Numbered from the stretch's first letter, positions 25,637 to 34,789 are shown. The stretch is 64,000 bases of DNA from Tritonibacter litoralis (GCF_009496005.1 NZ_WIBF01000002.1:151503-215502), one strand, 5' to 3'. The notes: a model not told the origin generated them from the letters alone. Numbers and translations: made by a program.

Positions 25637-26878
25637 TCACACCTTGCCGGCAGGCACAATCCCATCCGCAACCCAGGCATCAAATTTTGACATCACTGCC
25701 GCAACAAACTCGGGATCATTGATATGGCATTGCAAGGTGTCATGCGCGACATCGTTCTCAGCCAGCTTAATCTTGGCCTCTTCGACGAAGGCCGCAAGCC
25801 CTTCGGGATCATGTGCGGCCTGACCCTCGCGGTCCCATTCCTCAACCCCTTGTTCAAGGACAAAGAAATGCGTCGGACCTGTGGCTTCGGCTAAGCGTTC
25901 AACCATGGCTGCGGCGTTTTCACGCCGTTCTTCAGCGTTAAAAGCAACGTTCTTGATCAACCGGTTGTGCTGATGAAAACCTCGATCGGTGAAACGTGCG
26001 GGGATCTCTTGCCATCCCGCCAGGTCCAAGATGTCGGATGCGCCCGGTGCCACCAGTTGTGGCGTGCCGCTGCGGCCTGCCCCGGTCAACCTGTCTGCGC
26101 CAGCACTCACAACGGAGCCGTGGAGAACATTGACGAGTTCCTGCTGCGAAAAATCCATAACGCAGGCAAACGCGCCTTCAGCAGCCAGTCGTTCAAACGC
26201 CATTCCACCCATACCGGTCGTATGGAAAACGGCGATGTCATAGCCCCGTTTGGTCAGCTCTGCATGAAGGGGTTTCATATACTTCAAACAGGACGAACCC
26301 AAAGAGGTCATGCCGATCATCGGTCGGTCAAAAGATGGGGGTTCCACAGCTTTTGCTGCTCCCAAAACCGCGCCTGCTGCCTGGCTGAGCGAGGACTTGC
26401 ACAGGGGATTTAGCCCATAAAGGCCGCCGGCCCAAAGGATGAACTGAACATCCGCCGCCATCCGGTCTGCTGCAATAAGAGGAGAGCCCGCGACGGTCGA
26501 GACGATGTATTTTGGCACGCCAATAGGCAATACCGAGGCGCAATCCAGTGCAAGATCCGTGCCCATCGTGCCACCAAGGGAAATCATCCCGTCAAACTTG
26601 CCCTCATCAAAAAGGCGACGAGTCACAAGAGCCGCGCCGGCACTCATCTTCTCAAAGGCTTCGCCCTCTTCACCCAAGGCGATCAGACCATCAATGGTTT
26701 CACCTACGGCGCCCACGACATCATGCTTTGAGATATCGGTTGGATTGGTTGGATCGCCCAGTACCGACACATCCATGCTCAGAACATTACCGCCCTGCGC
26801 CTTGATCCGCGCCATGAGGTATTCGAGTTCGTCGTCCTTGGTATCAAACGTTCCAATCACAAGAATGGTCTTGGCCAT
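25637..26878 (-). CDS. Tm-1-like ATP-binding domain protein (UPF0261)
   Basis: This 413-aa protein matches the Tm-1/UPF0261 family: an ILVIGTFDTKDDELEYL start, SLGGTMGTDLAL in the N-terminal domain, and GMTSLGSSCLKYM, TTGMGGMAFE and VAPGASDILDLAG in the C-terminal half. The plant Tm-1 homologue binds ATP and viral replicase; bacterial members are found in small-molecule gene clusters without a settled reaction. Here it sits between an SDR gene (3 bp) and an APH-type kinase gene (18 bp), so it is most likely a catabolic enzyme of the same pathway. No defect is visible, and the reaction is unknown. Confidence 0.9.
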   Translation of the reverse strand: MAKTILVIGTFDTKDDELEYLMARIKAQGGNVLSMDVSVLGDPTNPTDISKHDVVGAVGETIDGLIALGEEGEAFEKMSAGAALVTRRLFDEGKFDGMISLGGTMGTDLALDCASVLPIGVPKYIVSTVAGSPLIAADRMAADVQFILWAGGLYGLNPLCKSSLSQAAGAVLGAAKAVEPPSFDRPMIGMTSLGSSCLKYMKPLHAELTKRGYDIAVFHTTGMGGMAFERLAAEGAFACVMDFSQQELVNVLHGSVVSAGADRLTGAGRSGTPQLVAPGASDILDLAGWQEIPARFTDRGFHQHNRLIKNVAFNAEERRENAAAMVERLAEATGPTHFFVLEQGVEEWDREGQAAHDPEGLAAFVEEAKIKLAENDVAHDTLQCHINDPEFVAAVMSKFDAWVADGIVPAGKV

Positions 26879-26896
26879 GTTGTCCTCCCCGTCGCC

Positions 26897-27853
26897 TTAG
26901 GCGGTTTTGTTCAGATAGGCGCCGCAGAGGTCGCGCGCCGTGTTGATAAAGCGAATGTTGCGCGCAGGAGAACCCTCCTCCTCCATGCGCGGCACGATCC
27001 ACCCGACATAGGTTACTGCTCGAAGGCCCATGAACAGCGGCAAATGCCGGTCGTCCAAGGGGCGGTATTCCCGATATCCGCCGATCAGTGCCGCTTGTAG
27101 GTCCGGGAAATTTGGCTCCCCGAGGTTCTTGATCAGCGCTGTGGCAACATCAAACAACCGGAACCCAAAGCCACCATCGTCGAAGTCGATCATCGACAGC
27201 TGGTCTCCGTCGACCATCACGTTCTCCCGCACAAGATCGCCGTGAACCAGACCATAGTCCAACCCCTCTTGTACCGCCGCAAGGTCCGCGGTTGCCTTTT
27301 CACGGAATTCAACCAACAAGGTCCGCGTTTCGACATCAAGCGTTGAGTTCTCCCAGAACCGACCCCAAAGCGGCGCCTCCCCCAGAAATCCATCCAGGTT
27401 CCAATGGCATCTTTTGAACCAGGAGGGACGCTGCCAGGCATCACAAGCATTGTGCAACTTGGCCATCATCCGGCCAAGGTCTCGGAATGTCGCGACGGAA
27501 TCGTCCAACTCCAAGGGGTCGCGGCTTTGCCCCAGAGGTTTTCCAGAAAGCCACTCCAGGAGGTCGACGTGACGTTCACCAAGGGGTTCCATCAGTGCAC
27601 CTGTTAGGGATTTCTGCGGCTCGGGCACGTTCAGTCCAGCATCGGCCATTGCAAACAACCAATGAAGCTCTGACGCAAGCTCATCCGCGCCGCGATACCC
27701 TGGCCGGCGCAGGCGCAACGCATATGTACCTGATGCATCCTCTACACGGTAAACCCGGTTTTCACGCCCAGCGACAAAGCGCGCGCTGGCATTCTGAAGC
27801 CCCCAAAGCGCCAGAGCCTTATCGACCGGATCCACATCAAAATCTTCCGTCAT
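26897..27853 (-). CDS. APH-family small-molecule kinase
   Basis: This is a 318-aa phosphotransferase of the aminoglycoside/choline/homoserine-kinase fold. The catalytic loop is HGDLVRENVM with H204, D206 and N211, and the metal-binding aspartates follow at D223 and D225 in IDFDD. Its stop and start positions give ATGA coupling with the next gene upstream, a class III PLP enzyme of the phospho-lyase type. In animals and some bacteria such a kinase phosphorylates hydroxylysine and a phospho-lyase then removes phosphate and ammonia. An amino-alcohol substrate is therefore likely. Exact identity is inferred, not shown. Confidence 0.82.
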   Translation of the reverse strand: MTEDFDVDPVDKALALWGLQNASARFVAGRENRVYRVEDASGTYALRLRRPGYRGADELASELHWLFAMADAGLNVPEPQKSLTGALMEPLGERHVDLLEWLSGKPLGQSRDPLELDDSVATFRDLGRMMAKLHNACDAWQRPSWFKRCHWNLDGFLGEAPLWGRFWENSTLDVETRTLLVEFREKATADLAAVQEGLDYGLVHGDLVRENVMVDGDQLSMIDFDDGGFGFRLFDVATALIKNLGEPNFPDLQAALIGGYREYRPLDDRHLPLFMGLRAVTYVGWIVPRMEEEGSPARNIRFINTARDLCGAYLNKTA

Positions 27854-29130
27854 CCCGCTGTCACCGGCGTTTCCGCCAGAACCTCGTCCAGCGTGGTCAT
27901 CAAAAGATCCAGATGCTCGTCACCAAAGGGCATCGGTGGACGGATTTTCAGGGTGTTCTTGTGACGTCCCAATTTAGACAGGATAATCCCACGTTCGCGC
28001 ATCTTGTTGATGATCACATCCGCAAAAGCGACGGCCGGTTCTTTGGTCTCCTTGTCGAGCACAAATTCCGCGCCGAAGACCATGCCGCTTTCGCGCACAT
28101 CACCGATGAAATCGTACTTTGTTGCCATCTCCAGCAGACGTTCCTTGGCCAGTTTGCCGACCTTGGCAGCATTGGCTTGTAGATCTTTATCCTTCAGCTC
28201 GTCCAACACGGCATTGGCTGCGGCGACTGAAACGGGATTTCCACCAAACGTATTGAAATAACGGAAGGACTTTCGGAAGCTTTCCATGATATCAGCGCGC
28301 GTAACCAGACCGGCAACCGGGTGACCATTGCCCATCGGCTTGCCCATGGTCACAATGTCAGGAACAACGCCTTGTTTCTGGTGCGCCCAGAAGTGGCTGC
28401 CACAGCGCGCAAATCCAGATTGCACCTCGTCACAGATCAATAAACCACCCGCTTTACGCGCAGCATCTGCAGTCGGCTTTAGCCAACCTTCCTTCTGATC
28501 CGGGAAACCTTCGTTCAGGAACAGCGGACAGACAATCAGCGCTGCAAAGCCGATGCCCGCGGCCTCCAGATCATCGATCGCCGCCTGCACTTTGGCCGCA
28601 AACCGGGTGCCATCCGGATCCGCGATCCGATAGCTGTCCGGGGCCTCTACATGGCGCAGATATTCCCCAAGGCCAAAGCCCACCTCGGGCGCATTGCTTT
28701 TGGAAAGATGCGACACCAGTGTGGTATTGCCATGGTAGGTTGCATCCGTCGCAATGATCCCACGCTTGCCGGTCATACCCTCTGCCATACGCAAAGCAAT
28801 ATCGTTGGCCTCGGACCCAGTACAGGTCATGATGGCCGTGTCCAACGCCTCATCAAACGTCGCAGTCAGCTTCTCGACATAGTTCAGAATGCCTTCATGC
28901 AGGTAGCGCGTGTGAGTGTTCAGCGTTTTGGCTTGCTCATAAATCGCTTCGACGACCCTGGGATTGCAGTGCCCCACATGAGGCACGTTGTTGTAGCAAT
29001 CAAGATACTTGCGTCCATCATTGTCCCACAGCCAGACCCCCTCACCTTTTACGATGTGAACAGGATCTTTGTAGAAGGTTGAAACATTCGGGCCGAGCAA
29101 GTCACGGCGACGTTGGACCAGATCATTCAT
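27850..29130 (-). CDS. Class III PLP enzyme, phospho-lyase/aminotransferase type
   Basis: This is a 426-aa fold-type I PLP enzyme. The PLP lysine is K264 in TMGKPMGNG, with the ICDEVQSGFAR aspartate before it and GSEANDIALR and TYHGNT for cofactor phosphate contacts. The DCYNNVPHVGHCNP segment is characteristic of the ethanolamine-phosphate and phosphohydroxylysine phospho-lyase branch rather than of ordinary omega-aminotransferases. With the kinase to which it is coupled (ATGA), it probably eliminates phosphate from a phosphorylated amino alcohol to give an aldehyde or ketone plus ammonia. The start at 29130 lies inside the end of tctA (8-nt overlap) with GGAG upstream. A true transaminase role cannot be excluded. 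Confidence 0.82.
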   Translation of the reverse strand: MNDLVQRRRDLLGPNVSTFYKDPVHIVKGEGVWLWDNDGRKYLDCYNNVPHVGHCNPRVVEAIYEQAKTLNTHTRYLHEGILNYVEKLTATFDEALDTAIMTCTGSEANDIALRMAEGMTGKRGIIATDATYHGNTTLVSHLSKSNAPEVGFGLGEYLRHVEAPDSYRIADPDGTRFAAKVQAAIDDLEAAGIGFAALIVCPLFLNEGFPDQKEGWLKPTADAARKAGGLLICDEVQSGFARCGSHFWAHQKQGVVPDIVTMGKPMGNGHPVAGLVTRADIMESFRKSFRYFNTFGGNPVSVAAANAVLDELKDKDLQANAAKVGKLAKERLLEMATKYDFIGDVRESGMVFGAEFVLDKETKEPAVAFADVIINKMRERGIILSKLGRHKNTLKIRPPMPFGDEHLDLLMTTLDEVLAETPVTAG

Positions 29131-30631
29131 GGATCGGCTCCTTTTTTGCTGTTTTCTTAGCTTTGGCTCCTTTGAACATGGTGTAGCCATGGATCAACAA
29201 CGCCACCACAATCATGCAGAACAGAACGAAAGCTATCGGACGGTCGATAAAATCAAAGGGTTCACGAACCCGCGCCATCGCAGTGCGGAAACGATCCTCC
29301 ATCAACTTGCCCAAGACGATGCCCAAAATGATTGGAGAGGTTGGATAGTCCAATCGTTTTAGGATGAAGCCAAACACCCCGAACCCTGATGCAATCGCGA
29401 CATCTGTCAGCGAGTTTCGCAGGCTGTACACACCGATCAAGCTGAAGGTCAGGATCATCATGCCGAGGAAACGGTTCGGGATCAGCATGACCTTCATCAA
29501 CGTATCGGTGGCGAAATAAAGGAAAGCCACGACAATCACGTTCAAGATCAAGAGGCAGAGATAAAGTGCAATGATAAAGTCCATCGACCCAGAGAACAGC
29601 TGCGGCCCTGGCACAACGTTATGCACATAGAATACAGCCAACATCATCGCTGTCAGCTCTTCGCCGGGAATACCCAGCGCCAACAGCGGGATCATAGCCG
29701 CCGCTGGAACAGAGTTATTGGCCGCTTCCGAGGCTACAATGCCTTCGGGATTTCCTTTGCCGAACATCTCCGGTGTTTTGGAGGTCCGCTGCGCATAAGA
29801 ATAAGACATGAACTGGGACATAAACTCGCCCACACCAGGGATCATACCGCAGAACACACCAAAGGCAGACCCCACCGCAGCGATGCGGCGATAGATCCAC
29901 AAGTCTTTCATCTGGGTGAAAAAGCCGACCTTCTCAACATGAGGCAGCTTGATATCCTTGTCCTTTTCCATGAACAGGATCAGTGCTTGGCTTACGGCAA
30001 AGAGCCCCAGAACCACCACGATCAAATCGACGCCGGATTGCAACCAGCCCTGCCCAAAGGTGTAGCGCTGGGTGTAGGCGGTGGATTCAATGCCGATGGT
30101 TTGTAAAAAGATCCCCAAACACGCCAGCATTGCAGCGGCAAGCACCTGACCACGGTGGGTAATCACAACCAAAAGGATGCCGAGGAAGGCCGCAAGAAAG
30201 ATCTCTCGCGCGCCAAACATAGGGGCAACTTTTGCCAGAACCGGCGCAAGCAGGATCAGTGCGACGATGGAAAACACTGCGCCAAAGAACGACGCAGAAT
30301 AGGCAAGGCTCAACGCACGACGCGCCTCGCCACGCTTGGTCATCGGATACCCATCATAGGTCGTAAGCGCGTTTACCGGAGTGCCTGGCGTGTTGACCAA
30401 GATAGCGGGGATAGCACCGCCAAACATGGAAGACCCATAGATACCCAACAAGAGCGTGATCCCTACGATGGGTTCAAGGGCAAATGTCGCGGGCAGCACA
30501 ATGGCAATGGCTACGGCGGCGCCGACCCCCGGGAGACCGCCAACAACAACACCGCCGATTGCACCGATGAGCAGCGCGGCAATAACGTCCCATCTGGCGA
30601 TGATTTCAAAGCTGGAAAGTAGCAAGTCCAT
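29123..30631 (-). CDS. tctA: TctA-type large permease of a tripartite tricarboxylate transporter
   Basis: This 502-aa membrane protein has about 11-12 hydrophobic segments. The TctA signatures are present: GGVVGGLPGVGAAVAIAI-type glycine-rich repeat near residue 25-45 and its pair GMIPGVGEFMSQFM in the second half, followed by ASEAANNSVPAAAMIPLLALGIPG. It forms the ion-driven channel of a TTT importer with TctB and the periplasmic TctC. It follows tctB by 2 bp and overlaps the PLP-enzyme gene, so transport and catabolism share a transcript. The cargo is unknown; an amino alcohol or its precursor is inferred from the downstream enzymes. Confidence 0.93.
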   Translation of the reverse strand: MDLLLSSFEIIARWDVIAALLIGAIGGVVVGGLPGVGAAVAIAIVLPATFALEPIVGITLLLGIYGSSMFGGAIPAILVNTPGTPVNALTTYDGYPMTKRGEARRALSLAYSASFFGAVFSIVALILLAPVLAKVAPMFGAREIFLAAFLGILLVVITHRGQVLAAAMLACLGIFLQTIGIESTAYTQRYTFGQGWLQSGVDLIVVVLGLFAVSQALILFMEKDKDIKLPHVEKVGFFTQMKDLWIYRRIAAVGSAFGVFCGMIPGVGEFMSQFMSYSYAQRTSKTPEMFGKGNPEGIVASEAANNSVPAAAMIPLLALGIPGEELTAMMLAVFYVHNVVPGPQLFSGSMDFIIALYLCLLILNVIVVAFLYFATDTLMKVMLIPNRFLGMMILTFSLIGVYSLRNSLTDVAIASGFGVFGFILKRLDYPTSPIILGIVLGKLMEDRFRTAMARVREPFDFIDRPIAFVLFCMIVVALLIHGYTMFKGAKAKKTAKKEPIHE

Positions 30632-30633
30632 GA

Positions 30634-31173
30634 TCAGAAGTACCTAAATAGGATGTAACGCATGCCCTCGGGTGCCAGTTCATAAATCGCACCACCGGGG
30701 ATTTTCACGTTCAGAGCAGATTTGAAGAACAACACAACAAAGAGCGCGAAACATGTCGCAATCAGCACTCCCTGGCGCCGGTAACCCAGTCGCAGAGTCA
30801 GTCCGATACAAAACAGAATTGTTGCGAGCAGATAACCGACAACCGAAATGCTCGCGACATAGAGCATGTAGTAGCCGATAAACTCGAGTGACCGGATCCA
30901 TGTGAATGTTTCGCGCCAGCGACCGGGGTTTCGAGAAACTCCCGCTCTACTCCACCAGTTCAGCGCAGCAAAGAACAGCGCGCCCCCCAAAGATAGCGCA
31001 GGCCAAAAACGTGGCTGAGCAGCAAGCTTTTTACCCGCGATCCAAGCCGTTTCACTCGTGATGTTCAGAAGCAAAAACGTTGTTAATGCAACGATCAAAA
31101 TGCAAAACACCATCTCCCCAGGTTTGCGGCCCTCAGGAAAGACATGCGGCGCTTCGTCTTGCTGAGAATTCAT
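30634..31173 (-). CDS. tctB: TctB-type small membrane subunit of the TTT transporter
   Basis: This is a 179-aa protein with four hydrophobic segments, as usual for TctB: one after residue 20 (MVFCILIVALTTFLLL), one near 60 following the PRFWPALSLGGAL motif, and two after 100. The PxFWP segment is typical of the family. The N-terminal charged tail of about 20 residues is cytoplasmic-like. It sits 77 bp downstream of tctC, with a strong hairpin between them, and 2 bp upstream of tctA. Confidence 0.9.
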   Translation of the reverse strand: MNSQQDEAPHVFPEGRKPGEMVFCILIVALTTFLLLNITSETAWIAGKKLAAQPRFWPALSLGGALFFAALNWWSRAGVSRNPGRWRETFTWIRSLEFIGYYMLYVASISVVGYLLATILFCIGLTLRLGYRRQGVLIATCFALFVVLFFKSALNVKIPGGAIYELAPEGMRYILFRYF

Positions 31174-31199
31174 TGTCTCACCCTTCCGATGCCAGGACA

Positions 31200-31226
31200 G
31201 ACTGGCCGAGCGTTCCTCGGCCAGTC
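31200..31226 (-). repeat. Hairpin between tctC and tctB
   Basis: GACTGGCCGAG and CTCGGCCAGTC form a perfect 11-bp stem with a 5-nt loop. No U-tract follows in the direction of transcription, so it probably protects or partly attenuates the mRNA and helps make more binding protein than membrane subunits. Confidence 0.7.
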
Positions 31227-31250
31227 ACTATTTTTATAAATGAAATCCCA

Positions 31251-32189
31251 TTACTCGGAGATCAGCTCGTTGATTTTCCCTGAAACGGCAATGTCGCTGG
31301 AGATGCGCTCAGCAGAGGTGGCTGCATCCTGCCAATAGATGATCGCACCGGTTTGCGCTGCCAACTCCTTGGCACGGTCAGACGCCATGGTTTCCTGCGC
31401 AGAAGCGATGATTTTCTCACGAACATCTGCTGGGGTGTCCTTGTGGACAAACAGACCATTCCACAGAGAAATGTTCAGCTCTGGTGCGATCGATTGCAAG
31501 GTGGGCACATCAGCCGCCACCGGGATCGGAGTTTCGGTGATCGAAGCCAGAATGTTCACAGCGTCCATGCAAGGCAGGATTTGCTGAATGGTGGTGTTGA
31601 TCACGTCAAAATCGCCGGAGGCCAGCGAGTTACAATCCAATGCACCAGAAGATGCTTCGCCACCCCATTCAAACCCCATTTCCTTTGCCGCGGCAAAGGT
31701 GGCTTGGGTTGGCAACAAGAAAGACCCAAAGTGGCCCAAAAGTTGCGGCTCTTCTGCAGAGTATTTGGCCAGTTCTTCCATGGTGGAAAACGGTGCGGAC
31801 TTTGAAGCGGCAATCACGAACGGATAGGTTAGAAAGATACCCAGCGGTTCAAAAGGATCCGGGTTTAAGCCAGGAACACCAACCTCGGGACCCACAACCG
31901 GAACGTCCACGACGAAGGATCCGATTGTATATCCATCAGCAGGCGAAGCGGCGACTTCTGCAGCACCTGGGAACGGACCGCCTTCGGACGGCTTGTTCAC
32001 GACAGCTGCAGCGACACCGTATTTTGTCTCGAAGTCTTCAGCAATCATTCGAGTCAGAACGTCCTCAAGGTCTCCCGGAGGAAACGGAACAACAAAGTTC
32101 ACTGGGCGGTCTGGATATTCAGCAAAGGCCGGAGCGGCGGCAAAGGCGAACAAAGCGCCGGTTAACAACATCTTGGATTTCTTGTTCAT
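31251..32189 (-). CDS. tctC: TctC-type periplasmic binding protein
   Basis: This is a 312-aa secreted protein of the Bug/TctC family. The signal peptide is clear, with cleavage predicted after APAFA at about 23. The mature protein begins EYPDRPVNFVVPFPPGD, the family's ligand-loop motif, although the usual PGG-x-S/T-D is here PGDLEDVL. Two internal cysteines in the C-terminal half are unusual for the family and may form a disulphide (C-N-S-L and L-P-C-M segments). It is first in the operon, divergent from an IclR regulator. The cargo is unknown. Confidence 0.9.
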   Translation of the reverse strand: MNKKSKMLLTGALFAFAAAPAFAEYPDRPVNFVVPFPPGDLEDVLTRMIAEDFETKYGVAAAVVNKPSEGGPFPGAAEVAASPADGYTIGSFVVDVPVVGPEVGVPGLNPDPFEPLGIFLTYPFVIAASKSAPFSTMEELAKYSAEEPQLLGHFGSFLLPTQATFAAAKEMGFEWGGEASSGALDCNSLASGDFDVINTTIQQILPCMDAVNILASITETPIPVAADVPTLQSIAPELNISLWNGLFVHKDTPADVREKIIASAQETMASDRAKELAAQTGAIIYWQDAATSAERISSDIAVSGKINELISE

Positions 32190-32306
32190 TGACAGTCTCC
32201 CTGTGGTTCATTATTGTCAACATTGGTTTATATTTACCACCCCTGCCCGACTTCTGTCAATTTAATTGCGAAGTGAAACAAAATGGTGCCCGAGAAAGGA
32301 TCAAAG

Positions 32307-33107
32307 ATGTCTTCAACTGTGACCAAAGCCTTGGCATTGCTGGATCATTTTTCGGAAGATGATCCTGAAATCGGCCTATCTGACCTCGCCCGCCGTGCTG
32401 GATTGGACAAAGCGACCGTTCACAGGATGCTGAACGCCATGGCCGATTCGGGGTTGGTGGAACAAACAAGCAGCACCAAGCTTTACCGCCTTGGAGCTGG
32501 GGTTTTACGCCTGGCGCGCGTGCGTGAAACGGTATTCCCGGTCACGGCTGTCTTCCAAGCCGCATTAGATAGACTATCCACCGCAACGGGAGAGACAGCG
32601 CACGCTTCCCTGATCTCAGGACGTGCTTTGGCCACCATTGGATTTTCCGAAAGCAACCGCAGCAATCGTGTGTCGCTTGTTGCAGGAGAAATTCTGCCCA
32701 TTCACAGCACCGCTTCCGGCCTAAGCGTTTTGGCGTTCTCTTCTAAGGACTTTGTGAACAAAGTTCTCGCGAGCCCTCTGAGCGCCAAAACGAAGGCGAC
32801 CGTCACGGATTCGGACGCTTTGCAGACATCAATTGCCAAGGCGTCGGACAATGGCTTTGCAATTGCAGATCAAACCAATGAGGAAGAGGTCTACGGCATT
32901 GCGGTTCCAGTATTTGGAAGTGACGGGTTTGCATGTGGGGCTTTGGCCGTTGCGACACCGATTCACCGCATGAACGACACGCTGCGCGGCCAGATTGTTC
33001 AGTCTCTATTTGACGAGGTCGCCAACACCACCTTTGGAATTGGTGGGCGCGTTCCAACTGATTTCTCCACAAAGATTGAAAAAAGCCTATCAAAAATGGG
33101 GCTTTAA
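32307..33107 (+). CDS. IclR-family transcriptional regulator
   Basis: This is a 266-aa regulator with an N-terminal winged helix (TKALALLDHFSEDDPEIGLSDLA, then DKATVHRMLNAMADSGLVEQ) and a C-terminal effector domain ending around residue 250. The start at 32307 follows AAAGGA; the in-frame ATG 24 bp upstream is less well placed. It is divergent from tctC and lies 95 bp before an aldehyde dehydrogenase gene on the same strand. It resembles the second IclR protein at about 41.4 kb across the DNA-binding domain (shared TKAL-LLD-F and PEIGL segments), so the two may recognise related operators. The effector is unknown. Confidence 0.9.
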   Translation: MSSTVTKALALLDHFSEDDPEIGLSDLARRAGLDKATVHRMLNAMADSGLVEQTSSTKLYRLGAGVLRLARVRETVFPVTAVFQAALDRLSTATGETAHASLISGRALATIGFSESNRSNRVSLVAGEILPIHSTASGLSVLAFSSKDFVNKVLASPLSAKTKATVTDSDALQTSIAKASDNGFAIADQTNEEEVYGIAVPVFGSDGFACGALAVATPIHRMNDTLRGQIVQSLFDEVANTTFGIGGRVPTDFSTKIEKSLSKMGL

Positions 33108-33168
33108 CCAGTCCTACTCTTCAACCTTGCCGAGATCGTTGACGCAGCAGCCGCATCGTGCCACAATA

Positions 33169-33196
33169 ATTGAAATGCTGTTTCAATATGTGAACC
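33169..33196. promoter_or_regulatory. Overlapping IclR-type operators at the aldehyde dehydrogenase start
   Basis: Two inverted repeats share a half-site. The first is ATTGAAA-N5-TTTCAAT (33169-33187). The second, at 33180-33196, is GTTTCAATATGTGAACC, which matches 16 of 17 bases of the palindrome in front of the IclR gene at 41.4 kb (opposite orientation). The second ends 6 bp before the dehydrogenase ATG. TGAAA-N5-TTTCA is typical of IclR-family boxes. Confidence 0.72.
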
Positions 33197-33202
33197 ATTC
33201 CC

Positions 33203-34690
33203 ATGACCTCTGCATCAACACCAACAACCGCCCCGCCTCAGGACATCGCCTCCGCGCTACACATCATCGACGGAGAGCGTCGCCCCGCGTCTTCGGGCGA
33301 AGTGATGGACGTCATTTCCCCCATCGACGGAAACGTTCTGACCACCATGCCCAAAGGCACGCGCGACGACGCCGATGCGGCCATCGCCGCTGCTCGCGCC
33401 GCTTTTGACGACGGGCGTTGGTCTGATCTCGCACCTGTCGCGCGCAAGAAGGTCCTGTTGAAATGGGCCGCACTGATCGAAGAAAACGCCAAAGAGCTTG
33501 CCACACTTGGGGTGAAAAATAACGGAACCGAAATTGGCATGGCCCTAAAGGCTGAGCCGATGTCAGCAGCAGGCACCATCAAGTATTTCGCCGAAGCCGT
33601 GGACAAGATCTTTGGTGAGATCGCCCCAACCGGCACCGGCAACCTAGGTTTGGTGCACAAACAACCCGTTGGGGTTGTTGGCGCGATTGTGCCTTGGAAC
33701 TTCCCGCTGATGATCGGCACCTGGAAGCTTGGTCCCGCATTGGCTGCGGGCTGTACTGTTGTACTGAAGCCCGCTGAAACAGCATCGCTCACTCTGGTTC
33801 GTTTGGCAGAACTCGCGCTGGAAGCTGGCATGCCTGCTGGCGTCTTCAACGTGGTGACCGGCGAAGGAGGCACTGTCGGCGCCGCCATCGCAGAAAGCCA
33901 CGACGTGGATGTGCTGGTGTTCACCGGTTCTGGCGCCACCGGCCGCCGTCTGATGCAGGCCTCAGCAGCCAGCAACATGAAACGGGTCTACCTTGAGCTG
34001 GGCGGGAAATCCCCAAACATCGTCTTTGCCGACGCCCCCAACCTGGATGAGGCCGCCAAAACCTCGGCTCATGGCATCTTTCGGAATTCAGGGCAGGTCT
34101 GCATTGCGGGCTCCCGCCTTCTGGTCGAGCGCTCCATCCATGATGATTTCGTCGCCAAGCTGAAAACCCATGCCGAAGCCATGGTTGTTGGCAACCCTCT
34201 GGATGCGAATACCACGTCAGGCGCAGTGAATTCCAAGCCGCAGCTTGAGCAGAACCTAAGCTTTGTCAAACGTGCCGTAGACGAAGGCGCAACTTTGGTT
34301 ACAGGTGGGCAACGGATTCTCGAGGAAACCGGTGGCTATTACATGCAGCCCACGATCCTCACAGACGTCAAACCGAATGACTTTATCGCACAAGAAGAGG
34401 TTTTTGGCCCCGTCCTGGTTGTGATCCCCTTTGACACAGAAGAAGAAGCCCTGGCGATCGCAAACGGGACCAAATACGGGCTGGCTTCCGCCGTGTGGAC
34501 AGAAAACCTGTCGCGCGCCCATCGCATGGTGCGCAAGCTGCACGCAGGTGTGGTCCATGTGAACACCTATGGCGGCGCGGATGTCACGGTCCCTTTGGGC
34601 GGCGTCAAACAATCCGGCAATGGCCACGATAAATCGCTGCACGCGTTTGACAAATACCTTGAGCTTAAAACCGCCTGGTTCAAACTCTAG
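33203..34690 (+). CDS. NAD(P)-dependent aldehyde dehydrogenase, gamma-glutamyl-aminobutyraldehyde type
   Basis: This is a 495-aa aldehyde dehydrogenase. The catalytic glutamate is in LELGGKSPNIVF, the cysteine in NSGQVCIAGSRL, and PWNFPLMIGTWK and PLGGVKQSGNGHDKSLHAFDKY match the PuuC/betaine-aldehyde-like branch used for amino-aldehydes. It sits directly behind an operator shared with the aminotransferase operon at 42 kb, which suggests that it oxidises the aldehyde made by that transaminase. Unusually, no Shine-Dalgarno is visible before the ATG, because the operator runs up to within 6 bp of it. The next in-frame ATG is too deep. Substrate not known. Confidence 0.9.
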   Translation: MTSASTPTTAPPQDIASALHIIDGERRPASSGEVMDVISPIDGNVLTTMPKGTRDDADAAIAAARAAFDDGRWSDLAPVARKKVLLKWAALIEENAKELATLGVKNNGTEIGMALKAEPMSAAGTIKYFAEAVDKIFGEIAPTGTGNLGLVHKQPVGVVGAIVPWNFPLMIGTWKLGPALAAGCTVVLKPAETASLTLVRLAELALEAGMPAGVFNVVTGEGGTVGAAIAESHDVDVLVFTGSGATGRRLMQASAASNMKRVYLELGGKSPNIVFADAPNLDEAAKTSAHGIFRNSGQVCIAGSRLLVERSIHDDFVAKLKTHAEAMVVGNPLDANTTSGAVNSKPQLEQNLSFVKRAVDEGATLVTGGQRILEETGGYYMQPTILTDVKPNDFIAQEEVFGPVLVVIPFDTEEEALAIANGTKYGLASAVWTENLSRAHRMVRKLHAGVVHVNTYGGADVTVPLGGVKQSGNGHDKSLHAFDKYLELKTAWFKL

Positions 34691-34733
34691 CCCTCTCCCC
34701 AAGCCGCCCTCCAATGGCGGCGGACAACTCAAG

Positions 34734-34766
34734 GCGCCCGACCTCCCATCGGGCGCTCTCTTTTTT
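34734..34766 (+). terminator. Terminator of the aldehyde dehydrogenase gene
   Basis: GCGCCCGA and TCGGGCGC form a perfect 8-bp stem (7-nt loop) followed by TCTC and six T. It begins about 45 bp after the stop codon. Confidence 0.85.
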
Positions 34767-34789
34767 CGCATGCCAGAGGTGTTCCAAAC

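Noticed and set aside
32205-32221. Possible shared IclR operator upstream of tctC (GGTTCATTATTGTCAAC)
   Set aside because: Only the left half matches the 17-bp operator seen at 33.2 and 41.3 kb; too weak to claim.
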